Shown: in pieces, positions 7,606 through 14,070 of the stretch
How positions within the stretch are numbered: the stretch's first letter is position 1
Layout: every line of letters begins with the position of its first letter
Origin: CALLQB01 sp036479275
GTDB taxonomy: Bacteria > Actinomycetota > Acidimicrobiia > Acidimicrobiales > SHLQ01
Length of the DNA stretch: 14,070 nt
Assembly: GCA_965524675.1 (NCBI GenBank)
Contig: CBERPN010000099.1
Span: 1-14,070, forward strand
Reading direction: 5' to 3'
Notes under the pieces: generated by a model
The model's database searches: none
The model's input: the letters and a program-made list of their open reading frames with translations, nothing else
What the model was told of the DNA's origin: nothing
Position numbers and translations under genes: made by a program

Positions 7606-8610
7606 ATGACAGTGGCAGAGCAATCCGCGCCGACTCACGACGAGCTGGTAGCGACCTACACCGGTGGCATGGTTCCTGCAGCTCAACCGGCCTTCGAGGG
7701 TAGTCGGCGGCTCCGGCCCGACGGCCGTCCCCTCCCTGAAATCCGGTCTGAACTGCGCCGCATTCCCGATCTGGCCAATGCTCTAACGGTCTCGCTCTCT
7801 ATCGCTCTACCAATCCTTGTGGTCGCCGGGGTTATCGTGGTCGACAGTTGGCCGATCCTCTTTCTAGCGGTCCCGCTGATGGCCATCGCTCAGAATCGCT
7901 TGTTCATTCTTCATCACGAGGCTGCGCACCGTCTCTTGTTCTCGCGGCGACGAATCAACGACCTGGTGGGAATTACCGGTATCGGGTTCGCAAACTTTGG
8001 CACCGGCACACACCACTATCGTCGCGGTCACGTCAACCATCACCGCGACGAGTTCGGACCAAAGGAGCCCGACTTCATCCTCTACAGCTTTTACCCGATA
8101 ACCCGTTCATCGATGCGCCGCAAGCTGCGCCGCGATGCGGTTGGAATCTCGGCGTGGCGAATCGTTAAGCCCCGGTTCACAGGGCTCGCAAAACGCGAGT
8201 TCGTGCGCCTGAGCCTCCGATTCTTTGCCGGCCAGCTCATGGTTTTTGCACTATTCTTTCTGGCGGGAGTTCCGCTGCTCTATCTGGTGCTGTGGGTGCT
8301 GCCGTACGCCACGGTGTATCAGCTGATGAACCGGCTGCGGGCGATTGCCGAGCACGGCGGAATGACCCGCTCGCCCGATCGACGAGACACGACGCATCAC
8401 GTCAGGCAAAGCCGCTGGTCGGCGTTACTGGTTCCGATGGGGGTCGGGTATCACATTGCCCACCATGTCGATTCAGGCATTCCGTTTCGCAACCTTGCGA
8501 AATTGCACGACATGTTGCTCGACGATGGCTACATAACCGAAGATATCGTGTGGCCCAGCTACCGGACCCTATGGCAAGCACTCGCCAGCCGCTCGACAGC
8601 CGCAGCCTGA
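7606..8610 (+). CDS. Membrane fatty-acid desaturase
   Basis: A 334-residue integral-membrane di-iron desaturase/hydroxylase. The three histidine boxes are clear: HHEAAH at 103-108, HVNHH at 142-146 and HIAHH at 283-287. Hydrophobic segments flank them (about 55-75, 82-100, 205-240). It should introduce a double bond or hydroxyl into an acyl chain at the cytoplasmic membrane using O2 and reduced ferredoxin or a similar donor; regiospecificity cannot be read. The start at 7606 is supported by the leaderless promoter geometry rather than a ribosome site. Its last 40 bp overlap the PaaX-like gene in another frame, suggesting translational coupling. Confidence 0.9.
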   Translation: MTVAEQSAPTHDELVATYTGGMVPAAQPAFEGSRRLRPDGRPLPEIRSELRRIPDLANALTVSLSIALPILVVAGVIVVDSWPILFLAVPLMAIAQNRLFILHHEAAHRLLFSRRRINDLVGITGIGFANFGTGTHHYRRGHVNHHRDEFGPKEPDFILYSFYPITRSSMRRKLRRDAVGISAWRIVKPRFTGLAKREFVRLSLRFFAGQLMVFALFFLAGVPLLYLVLWVLPYATVYQLMNRLRAIAEHGGMTRSPDRRDTTHHVRQSRWSALLVPMGVGYHIAHHVDSGIPFRNLAKLHDMLLDDGYITEDIVWPSYRTLWQALASRSTAAA

Positions 8611-9350
8611 TCGCGTCCGTCCTGCTCGGAAGCCACCCGCCGCAGCTCTCGGGCAAGCGCTTGGTTGCGCTTGGGGAGCTATTCGGAATTGCGGATGGAA
8701 CGACCCGAGTTGCATTGAGTCGAATGGTCCGGCGAGGTGAGCTGAGCAATACCGCAGGTGACTACGCGCTACAGGGAGCGTTACTTGCTCGCCAACGCCG
8801 CCAAGATGAAAGCCGCCGTTCGCCGAGCACTGAACAGGACCAATCAGAGGGAGCTTGGGAGCAATGGATTGTCAGAGACGGTCGTCGTTCCTCGAAGTCG
8901 CGCTTAGAGCTGCGGTCGGCGGCCCGCCAACTCAATCTGGCGGAACTGCGCGAAGGTGTTTGGCTGCGGCCAGCAAACCTCGACCCGCAACGACTACCCG
9001 ATGCTCGGTTACTCATGGCCAAACAGGCTCATCGCTTTGACTGTCTGCCGGACGATGCTTCAGGCCTGATCTCGAAGCTGTTCGACACCAGCGGCTGGGC
9101 AGCAGGGGCAAGGCGCCTCATCGACGAACTCATCGAACATGAATCGCGTATCGTCGATGAACCCAACGAAACGATCCCAACATCGTTTTTCACTGCCACA
9201 GCCGTCGTGCGTCACATCCTCTTTGACCCGCTGCTGCCCGCTTCACTGCTACCAGCCGACTGGCCGGGCGGCCAATTGCGTAGCGCCTACGCTGAGCAAG
9301 AAAAGCTGTTACAGGGAGCGCTCGCGAAATTCTTCAGCGGCGTTAGCTGA
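8571..9350 (+). CDS. PaaX-family transcriptional regulator
   Basis: A 259-residue protein with the layout of PaaX-like repressors. An N-terminal winged helix (about 8-70: SRSLIASVLLGSHPP, then TTRVALSRMVRRGEL as recognition helix, then the wing GDYAL) is followed by a central domain starting near WEQWIVRD and a C-terminal part with LREGVWLRPANL and KLFDTSGW. Classical PaaX binds phenylacetyl-CoA; other members sense other acyl-CoAs or are uncharacterised, so the effector is open. The frame stays open upstream to 8292, but those 93 residues lie inside the desaturase gene and lack family features; the ATG at 8571 sits just before the winged helix. It overlaps the desaturase by 40 bp, so it is probably made from the same mRNA. 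It is slightly shorter than E. coli PaaX (316). Confidence 0.85.
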   Translation: MASTRQPLDSRSLIASVLLGSHPPQLSGKRLVALGELFGIADGTTRVALSRMVRRGELSNTAGDYALQGALLARQRRQDESRRSPSTEQDQSEGAWEQWIVRDGRRSSKSRLELRSAARQLNLAELREGVWLRPANLDPQRLPDARLLMAKQAHRFDCLPDDASGLISKLFDTSGWAAGARRLIDELIEHESRIVDEPNETIPTSFFTATAVVRHILFDPLLPASLLPADWPGGQLRSAYAEQEKLLQGALAKFFSGVS

Positions 9351-9426
9351 ACGAGCAACAGCTTCCGGGCACAGTACTCTCACCTACTGGGTGAACCCCT
9401 TGGAGGGCGAACCCCTGATGCTGGCT

Positions 9427-10836
9427 TCAGCGTGGCCGGGCGTGATAAATCGTTCTTGTCCCAGATGGCAAGAGCGCTCGGGAAACAATCTCGAACTGCG
9501 CCGAGAGTTGAGCCTCGAAGTTTTCCAACGTGTAACCGTCGTGAATGCCTGCCCGCTTGTTTCGAAGCAGGGTTTGAACCTTTTCGTCCTCGGGGTGCGG
9601 AAACTCGACGACGACCTCGCCGCCGAGATCAGAGAACATCGACACGATCTCGCTCAACGGCACGTTGTTTGAGATTGAAAGATGGTGCACGACGGCCAAC
9701 GCCAGAGATAAATCGACGGGGTGGCGGCCGAGAAACGCGGCCCGTTCAGCGCCTCGCCAGCCGAGTCCCGGCGACGGGTCGGCAAGGTTCATGGCGAGCG
9801 GAAGAATGCGTTGCTCTCCGGCCGCGGATAGTTCGCGGTACAACAGGTCGACGACGAGCGGATCAGAATCGACCGCCACCACATAGTCGGTGTAGTCGAG
9901 AACCGCTTTTGAGAAGTAGCCGTCGTTGCAGCCCAGGTCTACGATGACGCGACGGTGGGCGAGGCTGGCGACATCGACCACGAACTTTCGCTTCATTTCG
10001 AGGTCGTTATCGGTGTAGTGGCCGCGCTCGCTGTAGTTACTCCACTCGGAGTTGGCCTGTCGCCACTTGAGTTTGGAAATAATGCTGTAGAGCTTTTCGA
10101 TGTTGTGCTGCACCAACTCGGTTGTAAAGCCCGAACGCTTAAGTTTGTCGGTTGCGACGTCGCTGCTGCCTGCATAAGAGGCTTCGAGGCGTGACTGAAG
10201 ATAAACATGGCTAAACACGCCGCGACGTACAAGGTCGCGGCGCCGCAGGGCCGCCCGACAATCAGCCGGCGTTATTCCGTCGACCGAGCCACGCAACCAT
10301 TGCTGAAAGGGAAGGTTGCGGTGCGATTGCAGCAGCAGAGGGTAAAGGAACAGCTGACAGAATTGGCGGTAGCCAAACCAGGGCTCGCCCGGGTGAACCG
10401 GCTCGAACGAGCCGACATCGATAAAGGTTGGCTGCGCCCCGCGCCACTGGATGTTGTACGAGGAGCCGTCCTTGGTGATGATGCCATCGGCCAGCGCTAA
10501 GCGAACAACGTCGAGATGCAACAAGGCGGCATCTTTGAGCATCGAAAATGGCCACTCGTATGGGTACGACACGAACGGAATGAGTTCGTGCTCGAGAACC
10601 TGCGCTGCTTCTGGGATGCCGTCCGGGACCGGATCGGCCACCTTTGTGGCAACTATCTTCCCGTCGCTCATCGCTGGCTTAAAGAATGGAGCCTTGGCTG
10701 TCGCTACGAAGTCGGACAGCCCCCTGGGGTCGAGGGTCCGGTAAGCGGCAGCAGGGCCGATATAGACCTTCGACAGCGGATCGCGAAACGACCCGCGATC
10801 GGGTCGAGCAACTTCGCCTGACACTCGACTATTCAT
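9427..10836 (-). CDS. NoeA-like SAM methyltransferase with kinase-like N-terminal half
   Basis: A 469-residue two-part protein. The C-terminal half (about 285-469) is a class I SAM methyltransferase: motif I VIVDLGCNDGYF (about 297-308), the acidic end of beta-2 in VVAVDSDP (about 319-326), and LALAVVHHLSISNN after it. The N-terminal half resembles the nodulation-protein-NoeA-related family and carries Asp123 in KDGSSYN, Asn128 five residues later, and Asp140 in FIDVGSF, a spacing like the catalytic-loop Asp/Asn and DFG Asp of kinases. The acceptor is unknown; relatives tend to occur with surface-polysaccharide genes. It starts 8 nt after the stop of the small membrane-protein gene, so both are probably co-transcribed. 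No clear Shine-Dalgarno precedes the ATG. It is convergent with the PaaX-like gene across 76 bp, where I see no strong terminator. Confidence 0.85.
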   Translation of the reverse strand: MNSRVSGEVARPDRGSFRDPLSKVYIGPAAAYRTLDPRGLSDFVATAKAPFFKPAMSDGKIVATKVADPVPDGIPEAAQVLEHELIPFVSYPYEWPFSMLKDAALLHLDVVRLALADGIITKDGSSYNIQWRGAQPTFIDVGSFEPVHPGEPWFGYRQFCQLFLYPLLLQSHRNLPFQQWLRGSVDGITPADCRAALRRRDLVRRGVFSHVYLQSRLEASYAGSSDVATDKLKRSGFTTELVQHNIEKLYSIISKLKWRQANSEWSNYSERGHYTDNDLEMKRKFVVDVASLAHRRVIVDLGCNDGYFSKAVLDYTDYVVAVDSDPLVVDLLYRELSAAGEQRILPLAMNLADPSPGLGWRGAERAAFLGRHPVDLSLALAVVHHLSISNNVPLSEIVSMFSDLGGEVVVEFPHPEDEKVQTLLRNKRAGIHDGYTLENFEAQLSAQFEIVSRALLPSGTRTIYHARPR

Positions 10837-10844
10837 CGACTTGG

Positions 10845-11102
10845 TCAGGCGTCGGTGCTGTCATCGAGCAGGGCGGCGAGATCGGTTTCGTCGCCCTCGT
10901 CGAGACTGTGTGAATCATCTAAATCGGCGCCGGCGACATCGCTGGCAAGTGTCAGGTCGTCGCGAAATCGCTTGCCAATAATGGGAAGGAAGCTAAGAAA
11001 ACGTCGACCGCCCATCTTAAACATCACAATGAGTCCGGCTGTGCCGCCAACCAGCGCCTGCAGGATTACGGTTCCGGTCCCAGGGTCGAGATAAGCAAAC
11101 AT
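10845..11102 (-). CDS. Small YLDPGTG-type membrane protein
   Basis: An 85-residue protein opening MFAYLDPGTGTVILQALVGG, a hallmark of a widespread family of small uncharacterised membrane proteins often found near polysaccharide-modification genes. One hydrophobic segment spans about 11-30, followed by a basic stretch (KMGGRRF, GKRFRD) and a strongly acidic tail (DDSHSLDEGDETDLAALLDD). The positive-inside rule suggests a cytoplasmic C-terminus. The ATG has GAGGAT 9 nt upstream. It is 8 bp upstream of the methyltransferase gene, so a functional partnership, perhaps recruiting the enzyme to the membrane, is a reasonable guess but not shown. Confidence 0.75.
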   Translation of the reverse strand: MFAYLDPGTGTVILQALVGGTAGLIVMFKMGGRRFLSFLPIIGKRFRDDLTLASDVAGADLDDSHSLDEGDETDLAALLDDSTDA

Positions 11103-11131
11103 TGGTAGATCCTCGCGTGTGTCGTGTGCTG

Positions 11132-11147
11132 TAGCTGGATTCAGCTA
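11132..11147. promoter_or_regulatory. 16-bp palindrome upstream of the small membrane-protein gene
   Basis: TAGCTG (11132-11137) and CAGCTA (11142-11147) form a perfect inverted repeat around 4 nt, 30 bp upstream of the ATG at 11102 on the minus strand. It lies within the 99-bp spacer that must carry this unit's promoter unless transcription comes from the gene upstream. It could be an operator half-site pair or a 5' leader stem. Confidence 0.3.
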
Positions 11148-11201
11148 ACTCCGCCGCACAGCCTACTCACCTACACAGCGGTTACACGATCATCGAAAGG
11201 A

Positions 11202-12059
11202 TTAACGATTCCAAAGCGGCAAGGTCTTGGTCTCGGGGTCGTACTCTCGTAACCAGATCTCGTAGAACGATGGGTCTGCGAAGTCGTTTGGATGGTGACC
11301 TCGAAGGGTCGATATGACCATGTTGGACAGGACCTCGAACGCGAATGTAATGGCCCACCGCCAGAGTCGAAAATGTGCGACCGGGTGAAACAGGCGACGC
11401 TCCTGGAACAGGAATATCGTGGTTCCTGCGGCCACGAATAACATCAGTAAGACCAGAGAGGTGATCATCGAGGTGATGTAGCGAATCCGTGAGCCGTCCA
11501 CGGCCGAGAAAACGTCGAACGCCGCCGATTTGTGTTCGACCTCTTCGGCGAGGTGCCAAAGAAACAACGACGCCGGAACTGGATCGGCGCCTGCAAAGAG
11601 TTCGGTGCGACGTTCAGCTGCCCAACGCGCAGCCGAGTAAGCGATTGTTTCCGAACTGGCAGCGAAAGCCAGATTGAAAAGTGGACTGCGTTTGCTGTGC
11701 AGCCGCTCGATCGTCCACTTCATGGCGGCTTCGAGACGGGCGACACCGCGATACCTTTTGGCGACCAGGTTATTGAAGTCGCGGTGGGCGGTGTAGTGGC
11801 GCGTCTCTTGAGTGATGTATGCCCTGGTGGCCTCGGCGAGATCTGGATCTAGCTGAGGGATGTGACGGCGCACCGACTTGATGAAGTACGGCTCGATATA
11901 TGGCATTAGCAGCGAGACGCTATTTGCCGCGCAGGAGAACTCGGGGGAGTCAGGTGTCCAGATCGGGTCGAAATCGTCGCTGTATTCAAAGCTCACCCGA
12001 CGATCGAGTAGTTCGTTAGGTTGCGGTGAAACGGAGTTTTCCGAGAGTGTCAGAGCCAC
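11202..12059 (-). CDS. COG3687/PF10118 ferritin-like membrane protein
   Basis: A 285-residue protein of the 'predicted metal-dependent hydrolase' family (COG3687, PF10118), thought to have a ferritin-like helical core. Putative metal ligands are clustered as expected: Glu85/His88/His92 in QETRHYTAH, Glu137 in SSETIAY, and EEVEHK with Glu172/Glu173/His176. A transmembrane segment follows at about 198-218 (ITSLVLLMLFVAAGTTIFLF) and the C-terminus ends LREYDPETKTLPLWNR. The biochemical reaction of the family is not established. The start is GTG at 12059 with GAAGGT about 6 nt upstream. The stop of the cell-wall hydrolase gene lies 63 bp upstream on the same strand, so co-transcription is possible. 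Confidence 0.85.
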   Translation of the reverse strand: MALTLSENSVSPQPNELLDRRVSFEYSDDFDPIWTPDSPEFSCAANSVSLLMPYIEPYFIKSVRRHIPQLDPDLAEATRAYITQETRHYTAHRDFNNLVAKRYRGVARLEAAMKWTIERLHSKRSPLFNLAFAASSETIAYSAARWAAERRTELFAGADPVPASLFLWHLAEEVEHKSAAFDVFSAVDGSRIRYITSMITSLVLLMLFVAAGTTIFLFQERRLFHPVAHFRLWRWAITFAFEVLSNMVISTLRGHHPNDFADPSFYEIWLREYDPETKTLPLWNR

Positions 12060-12122
12060 TCTGTACCTTCGGCGCCGTGGGTAAAGAGATGAACACTCTT
12101 GCCCTCGCCAAAGAGACAGGCA

Positions 12123-13937
12123 TTACTTGCCGTCGACGCTCCAGTGCCAAGGCTCGGTCGGCAGGTTGAATAGGCCGTATTCGCCAGCGTGTCCTGCGAG
12201 CCAAATGAACTGGGGCGACGACCTAGAAAGCGCTGCGCCATCGATATGGAAATCGATAGCACGCCCCGTTTCGTGCCGCGACCGTCCTGGCACCGCGGTG
12301 GGTGGCGAGCACCAACCAGCGGGCGTCTCCCACACGTCGGCACAGTTCGTCGTCCGTAGTTCGATTTGGCGCTGATGGCTGCGCCAACCCCAACCGGTGA
12401 GCAGAATTCCGTCGACGGCTGCGTGGTCGATCATCGCTGCAACCCGGTCGGCGATGTCGGCGTGAACAAGAATTCCGCCGACGCGCCAAAGCGGCACCTC
12501 CTGGTTACTGCCCTCGTCGACCGCTGCGGTAGGCGAGAACTGTCGCGGTTCCCAGCGTCCGGTGAGGACTGCAGCCGATGTCGGTAGCTGCTTCTCGCCG
12601 ACGAACCGACCATGAACGTCGAACATCTCAACGATGGTCTTCTCGGGCATCCGGTAGATGAGGCCCAAGCCGCTGAAGCCGTCGCCATTCCAGTCGCCCA
12701 CGATTGGGATCGCTGAATCGAGCGACGAGTAGTCGAGCGTCGCTTCGTCGCTAGATCGCTGAGCCGAAATTGGCGGGCCGAACGGGCGTCCGCGCTGATC
12801 GGCTAGGTGAAAGGTCTGGGTGCTCGGTCGGTAAACGCCCGGCCCGTCGTAACCATCGCCGTCCCAATCTCCGCTAATGGCGATGTCTCCAGCTAACCCA
12901 AACCGGGTTACGAGCACGTCTCCGCCGCTGCGCAGCAGAAACACTCCGTCGAAGTGCCCGACCGAAAAGGTTCCTACATCGTCGATGCCGTCGGCGTTCC
13001 AGTCGCCGACCAGCGGTGTGGCTGCAACGTTGCCGACGAGAACCGGTTGGCGAGTTGATACTGCATCGCCTTGTAGGAACACGAAGGAGTTGTTGGCCTG
13101 CTCGTCGCTACGAAACACCGCTGGCGTGGTCTGGCCATCGCCATTCCAATCGCCAACGAGCCAGTTGTCGGAGTCGAGCCCCGCCTTTGACGATGCAATT
13201 TTCTCCTCGGTGCCATCACTGTTGGGGTAGAGCGTTGCGATTCCATCCAAAACCCCAATCGTGGCGAAGCGATCGATCTCGCCCGTCGTGGCCCTGCCGG
13301 TGATAGACCCAAAGCGAGCCATGTTCGACCGGACACGAGTGGTTAGGTCATCGCTGCCAAAGTAGCTAGCGATAGCGGCGTCGAGGCTACCAAAGTCCCC
13401 GGCTCCGTTCGCGCAAAGATACTTCGAAGCGGCCGCCGAGGAGTCCCAGACGTTCTGTGGGTCGGAGAAACCGTCGCCGTTTCCGTCCATTCCGTATTGC
13501 GCCCAGGTCGAGGGAATGAACTGAAAGGGACCAGAGGCCCGATCGTGAACTGGGTCGAGGTCCCACAAGCCGCCGTCGCTGTCGGGGGTGAGTTGACGCC
13601 CGTCGATGCCGTCGAAGGGTTCGCTGAAGATACCCGGCCGCATCGTGCCGTCATGCTCGAGGGTAGCTGTAGCAGACCTGGCGTGTTCTGAGGTGACGTC
13701 ACCAACGGCCGCGAGCAGGCCGGCGGGCAGAGTGCAACCGCCGATCGCCGGCGACGACGCCCACCTGTAAACGCTGAGCATTAGTGACGGCAGGCGTGGT
13801 TCTTGTTGGTCGGCACCAGCAGTACCGACATGATTCGCTATCGAGGTGGCGATAATCACGACAGCGACGATCCGCAACGCGCGTCGAGGTGATCGGCGCG
13901 ATAACAGGATCGAGAGAGTCATGTTTCCAAAAGCCAA
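12123..13937 (-). CDS. Secreted transglycosylase-like / FG-GAP / VanY peptidase fusion
   Basis: A 604-residue exported cell-wall protein. A basic N-terminus and hydrophobic core (about 20-34) with a likely cut after Ala42 (TAGA/DQQ) form the signal peptide. Residues 65-180 match actinobacterial lytic transglycosylases: Cys68 and Cys175 (probable disulfide), LLAAVGDV, DSDGGLWDLDPVHDRASG, GPFQFIPSTW (136-145) and DGNGDGFSDPQ. The catalytic Glu, normally in a VES-type motif after LLAAxG, is Thr82 here, with Glu84 two residues on. Four GDWNGDG-type calcium loops follow (262, 311, 356, 414). The C-terminus (about 490-604) is an M15/VanY D,D- or L,D-carboxypeptidase with all zinc residues: His555 and Asp562 in SRHETGRAID, catalytic Glu595 and His598 in EPWHW. 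The start is TTG at 13937 with GGAGG 7 nt upstream; ATG 13922 is the alternative. Confidence 0.88.
   Translation of the reverse strand: MAFGNMTLSILLSRRSPRRALRIVAVVIIATSIANHVGTAGADQQEPRLPSLMLSVYRWASSPAIGGCTLPAGLLAAVGDVTSEHARSATATLEHDGTMRPGIFSEPFDGIDGRQLTPDSDGGLWDLDPVHDRASGPFQFIPSTWAQYGMDGNGDGFSDPQNVWDSSAAASKYLCANGAGDFGSLDAAIASYFGSDDLTTRVRSNMARFGSITGRATTGEIDRFATIGVLDGIATLYPNSDGTEEKIASSKAGLDSDNWLVGDWNGDGQTTPAVFRSDEQANNSFVFLQGDAVSTRQPVLVGNVAATPLVGDWNADGIDDVGTFSVGHFDGVFLLRSGGDVLVTRFGLAGDIAISGDWDGDGYDGPGVYRPSTQTFHLADQRGRPFGPPISAQRSSDEATLDYSSLDSAIPIVGDWNGDGFSGLGLIYRMPEKTIVEMFDVHGRFVGEKQLPTSAAVLTGRWEPRQFSPTAAVDEGSNQEVPLWRVGGILVHADIADRVAAMIDHAAVDGILLTGWGWRSHQRQIELRTTNCADVWETPAGWCSPPTAVPGRSRHETGRAIDFHIDGAALSRSSPQFIWLAGHAGEYGLFNLPTEPWHWSVDGK
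12678..13154 (-). repeat. Four FG-GAP/VCBS-type calcium-loop repeats inside the cell-wall hydrolase
   Basis: The loops GDWNGDG, GDWNADG, GDWDGDG and GDWNGDG are encoded at 13134-13154, 12987-13007, 12852-12872 and 12678-12698, with 45-58 residues between starts. Each is followed by a beta-strand pattern like AVFR or GVYR. DxDxDG loops of this kind bind Ca2+ and the units resemble blades of a partial beta-propeller. The repeats are protein-level; their DNA has diverged, so they are not a recent duplication. Confidence 0.8.
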
Positions 13938-13944
13938 AGGGGTT

Positions 13945-13949
13945 CCTCC
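13945..13949 (-). promoter_or_regulatory. Ribosome binding site deciding a TTG start
   Basis: CCTCC on the plus strand reads GGAGG on the minus strand, 7 nt before the TTG at 13937. The downstream in-frame ATG at 13922 has only a weak GGAAAC in front of it. The strong site argues for initiation at TTG. Confidence 0.6.
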
Positions 13950-14070
13950 GCAGAATGCAGAAATCTTGAAGCGGGAGAAGTGCTTAGGACGAGGAGAAGG
14001 TCGTCTCGAACAATGGTAGAGATTTCCACGCGACTACTCCACTCCGTGCTTTGGTCAGCGCTCCTGGGAG
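13950..14070 (-). other. Upstream region of the cell-wall hydrolase gene
   Basis: These 121 bp lie before the minus-strand hydrolase gene and should contain its leader or promoter. No standard promoter boxes and no recognisable riboswitch are visible; the window ends too soon to exclude a longer structured leader. Confidence 0.3.

Noticed and set aside
8292..8570. 93-residue N-terminal extension of the PaaX-like gene
   Set aside because: It lies in another frame inside the desaturase histidine-box region and has biased, shadow-like composition; the winged helix begins right after ATG 8571.
9350..9426. Direct repeat GTGAACCCCT / GCGAACCCCT and a 5-bp stem as a bidirectional terminator
   Set aside because: The pairing is short and no T-tract follows on either strand.
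9432..9947. 171-codon plus-strand open frame
   Set aside because: It is an Arg-rich shadow of the methyltransferase domain.
12060..12122. CTCTT/AAGAG stem between the cell-wall hydrolase and PF10118 genes as a terminator
   Set aside because: It has only 5 bp and no U-tract; it does not argue against co-transcription.
12678..13154. Regularly spaced similar segments as a CRISPR array
   Set aside because: They encode calcium-loop protein repeats in one open frame, with unequal spacing and diverged DNA.
1..14070. tRNA genes, insertion sequences or phage genes
   Set aside because: No cloverleaf-like segment, transposase or integrase motif, or target-site duplication was seen in any intergenic stretch.

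Overview
The window looks like chromosomal DNA of a moderately high-GC actinobacterium, most likely of the class Acidimicrobiia. This is inferred from the gene content: a lytic-transglycosylase/FG-GAP/VanY cell-wall protein, a desaturase paired with a PaaX-like regulator, a form II CoxL-type subunit and a leaderless-type promoter. No rRNA or marker gene settles it. There are ten convincing genes and no tRNA, CRISPR array, intact insertion sequence or phage gene.

Left part (1-553): a C-rich tail that may be the end of a truncated gene, a terminator-like hairpin (166-212), about 280 bp with nothing supportable, and a hairpin (502-529) placed to end the next minus-strand gene.

Redox block (554-7524): a molybdenum hydroxylase large subunit with the form II CoxL signature and no small or medium subunit beside it (minus); then, from a shared 125-bp upstream region, a serine-hydrolase lipoprotein and a nitronate monooxygenase (plus, probable operon); then a short Old Yellow Enzyme homologue that keeps four cysteines (minus, convergent with the monooxygenase); then a HAD phosphatase (plus, divergent from the Old Yellow Enzyme gene).

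Lipid/regulator pair (7561-9350): a three-histidine-box membrane desaturase whose start codon lies about where a leaderless transcript would begin, with an inverted repeat over the promoter. A PaaX-type regulator overlaps its 3' end by 40 bp, which suggests translational coupling and possibly autoregulation.

Envelope block (9427-13937, all minus): in transcription order, a secreted protein with a lytic-transglycosylase-like domain, calcium-type FG-GAP repeats and a zinc M15 (VanY) peptidase domain; a COG3687/PF10118 ferritin-like membrane protein; an 85-residue membrane protein beginning with a YLDPGTG motif; and a 469-residue NoeA-like methyltransferase whose N-terminal half has kinase-like catalytic spacing. 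The last two sit 8 bp apart and probably form one unit, perhaps acting on a surface glycan or lipid.

The points most worth a second look are the missing catalytic glutamate in the transglycosylase-like domain and the kinase-like half of the methyltransferase. Next come the orphan CoxL-like subunit, the leaderless desaturase/PaaX unit and the FeS-type cysteine motif in a short Old Yellow Enzyme.
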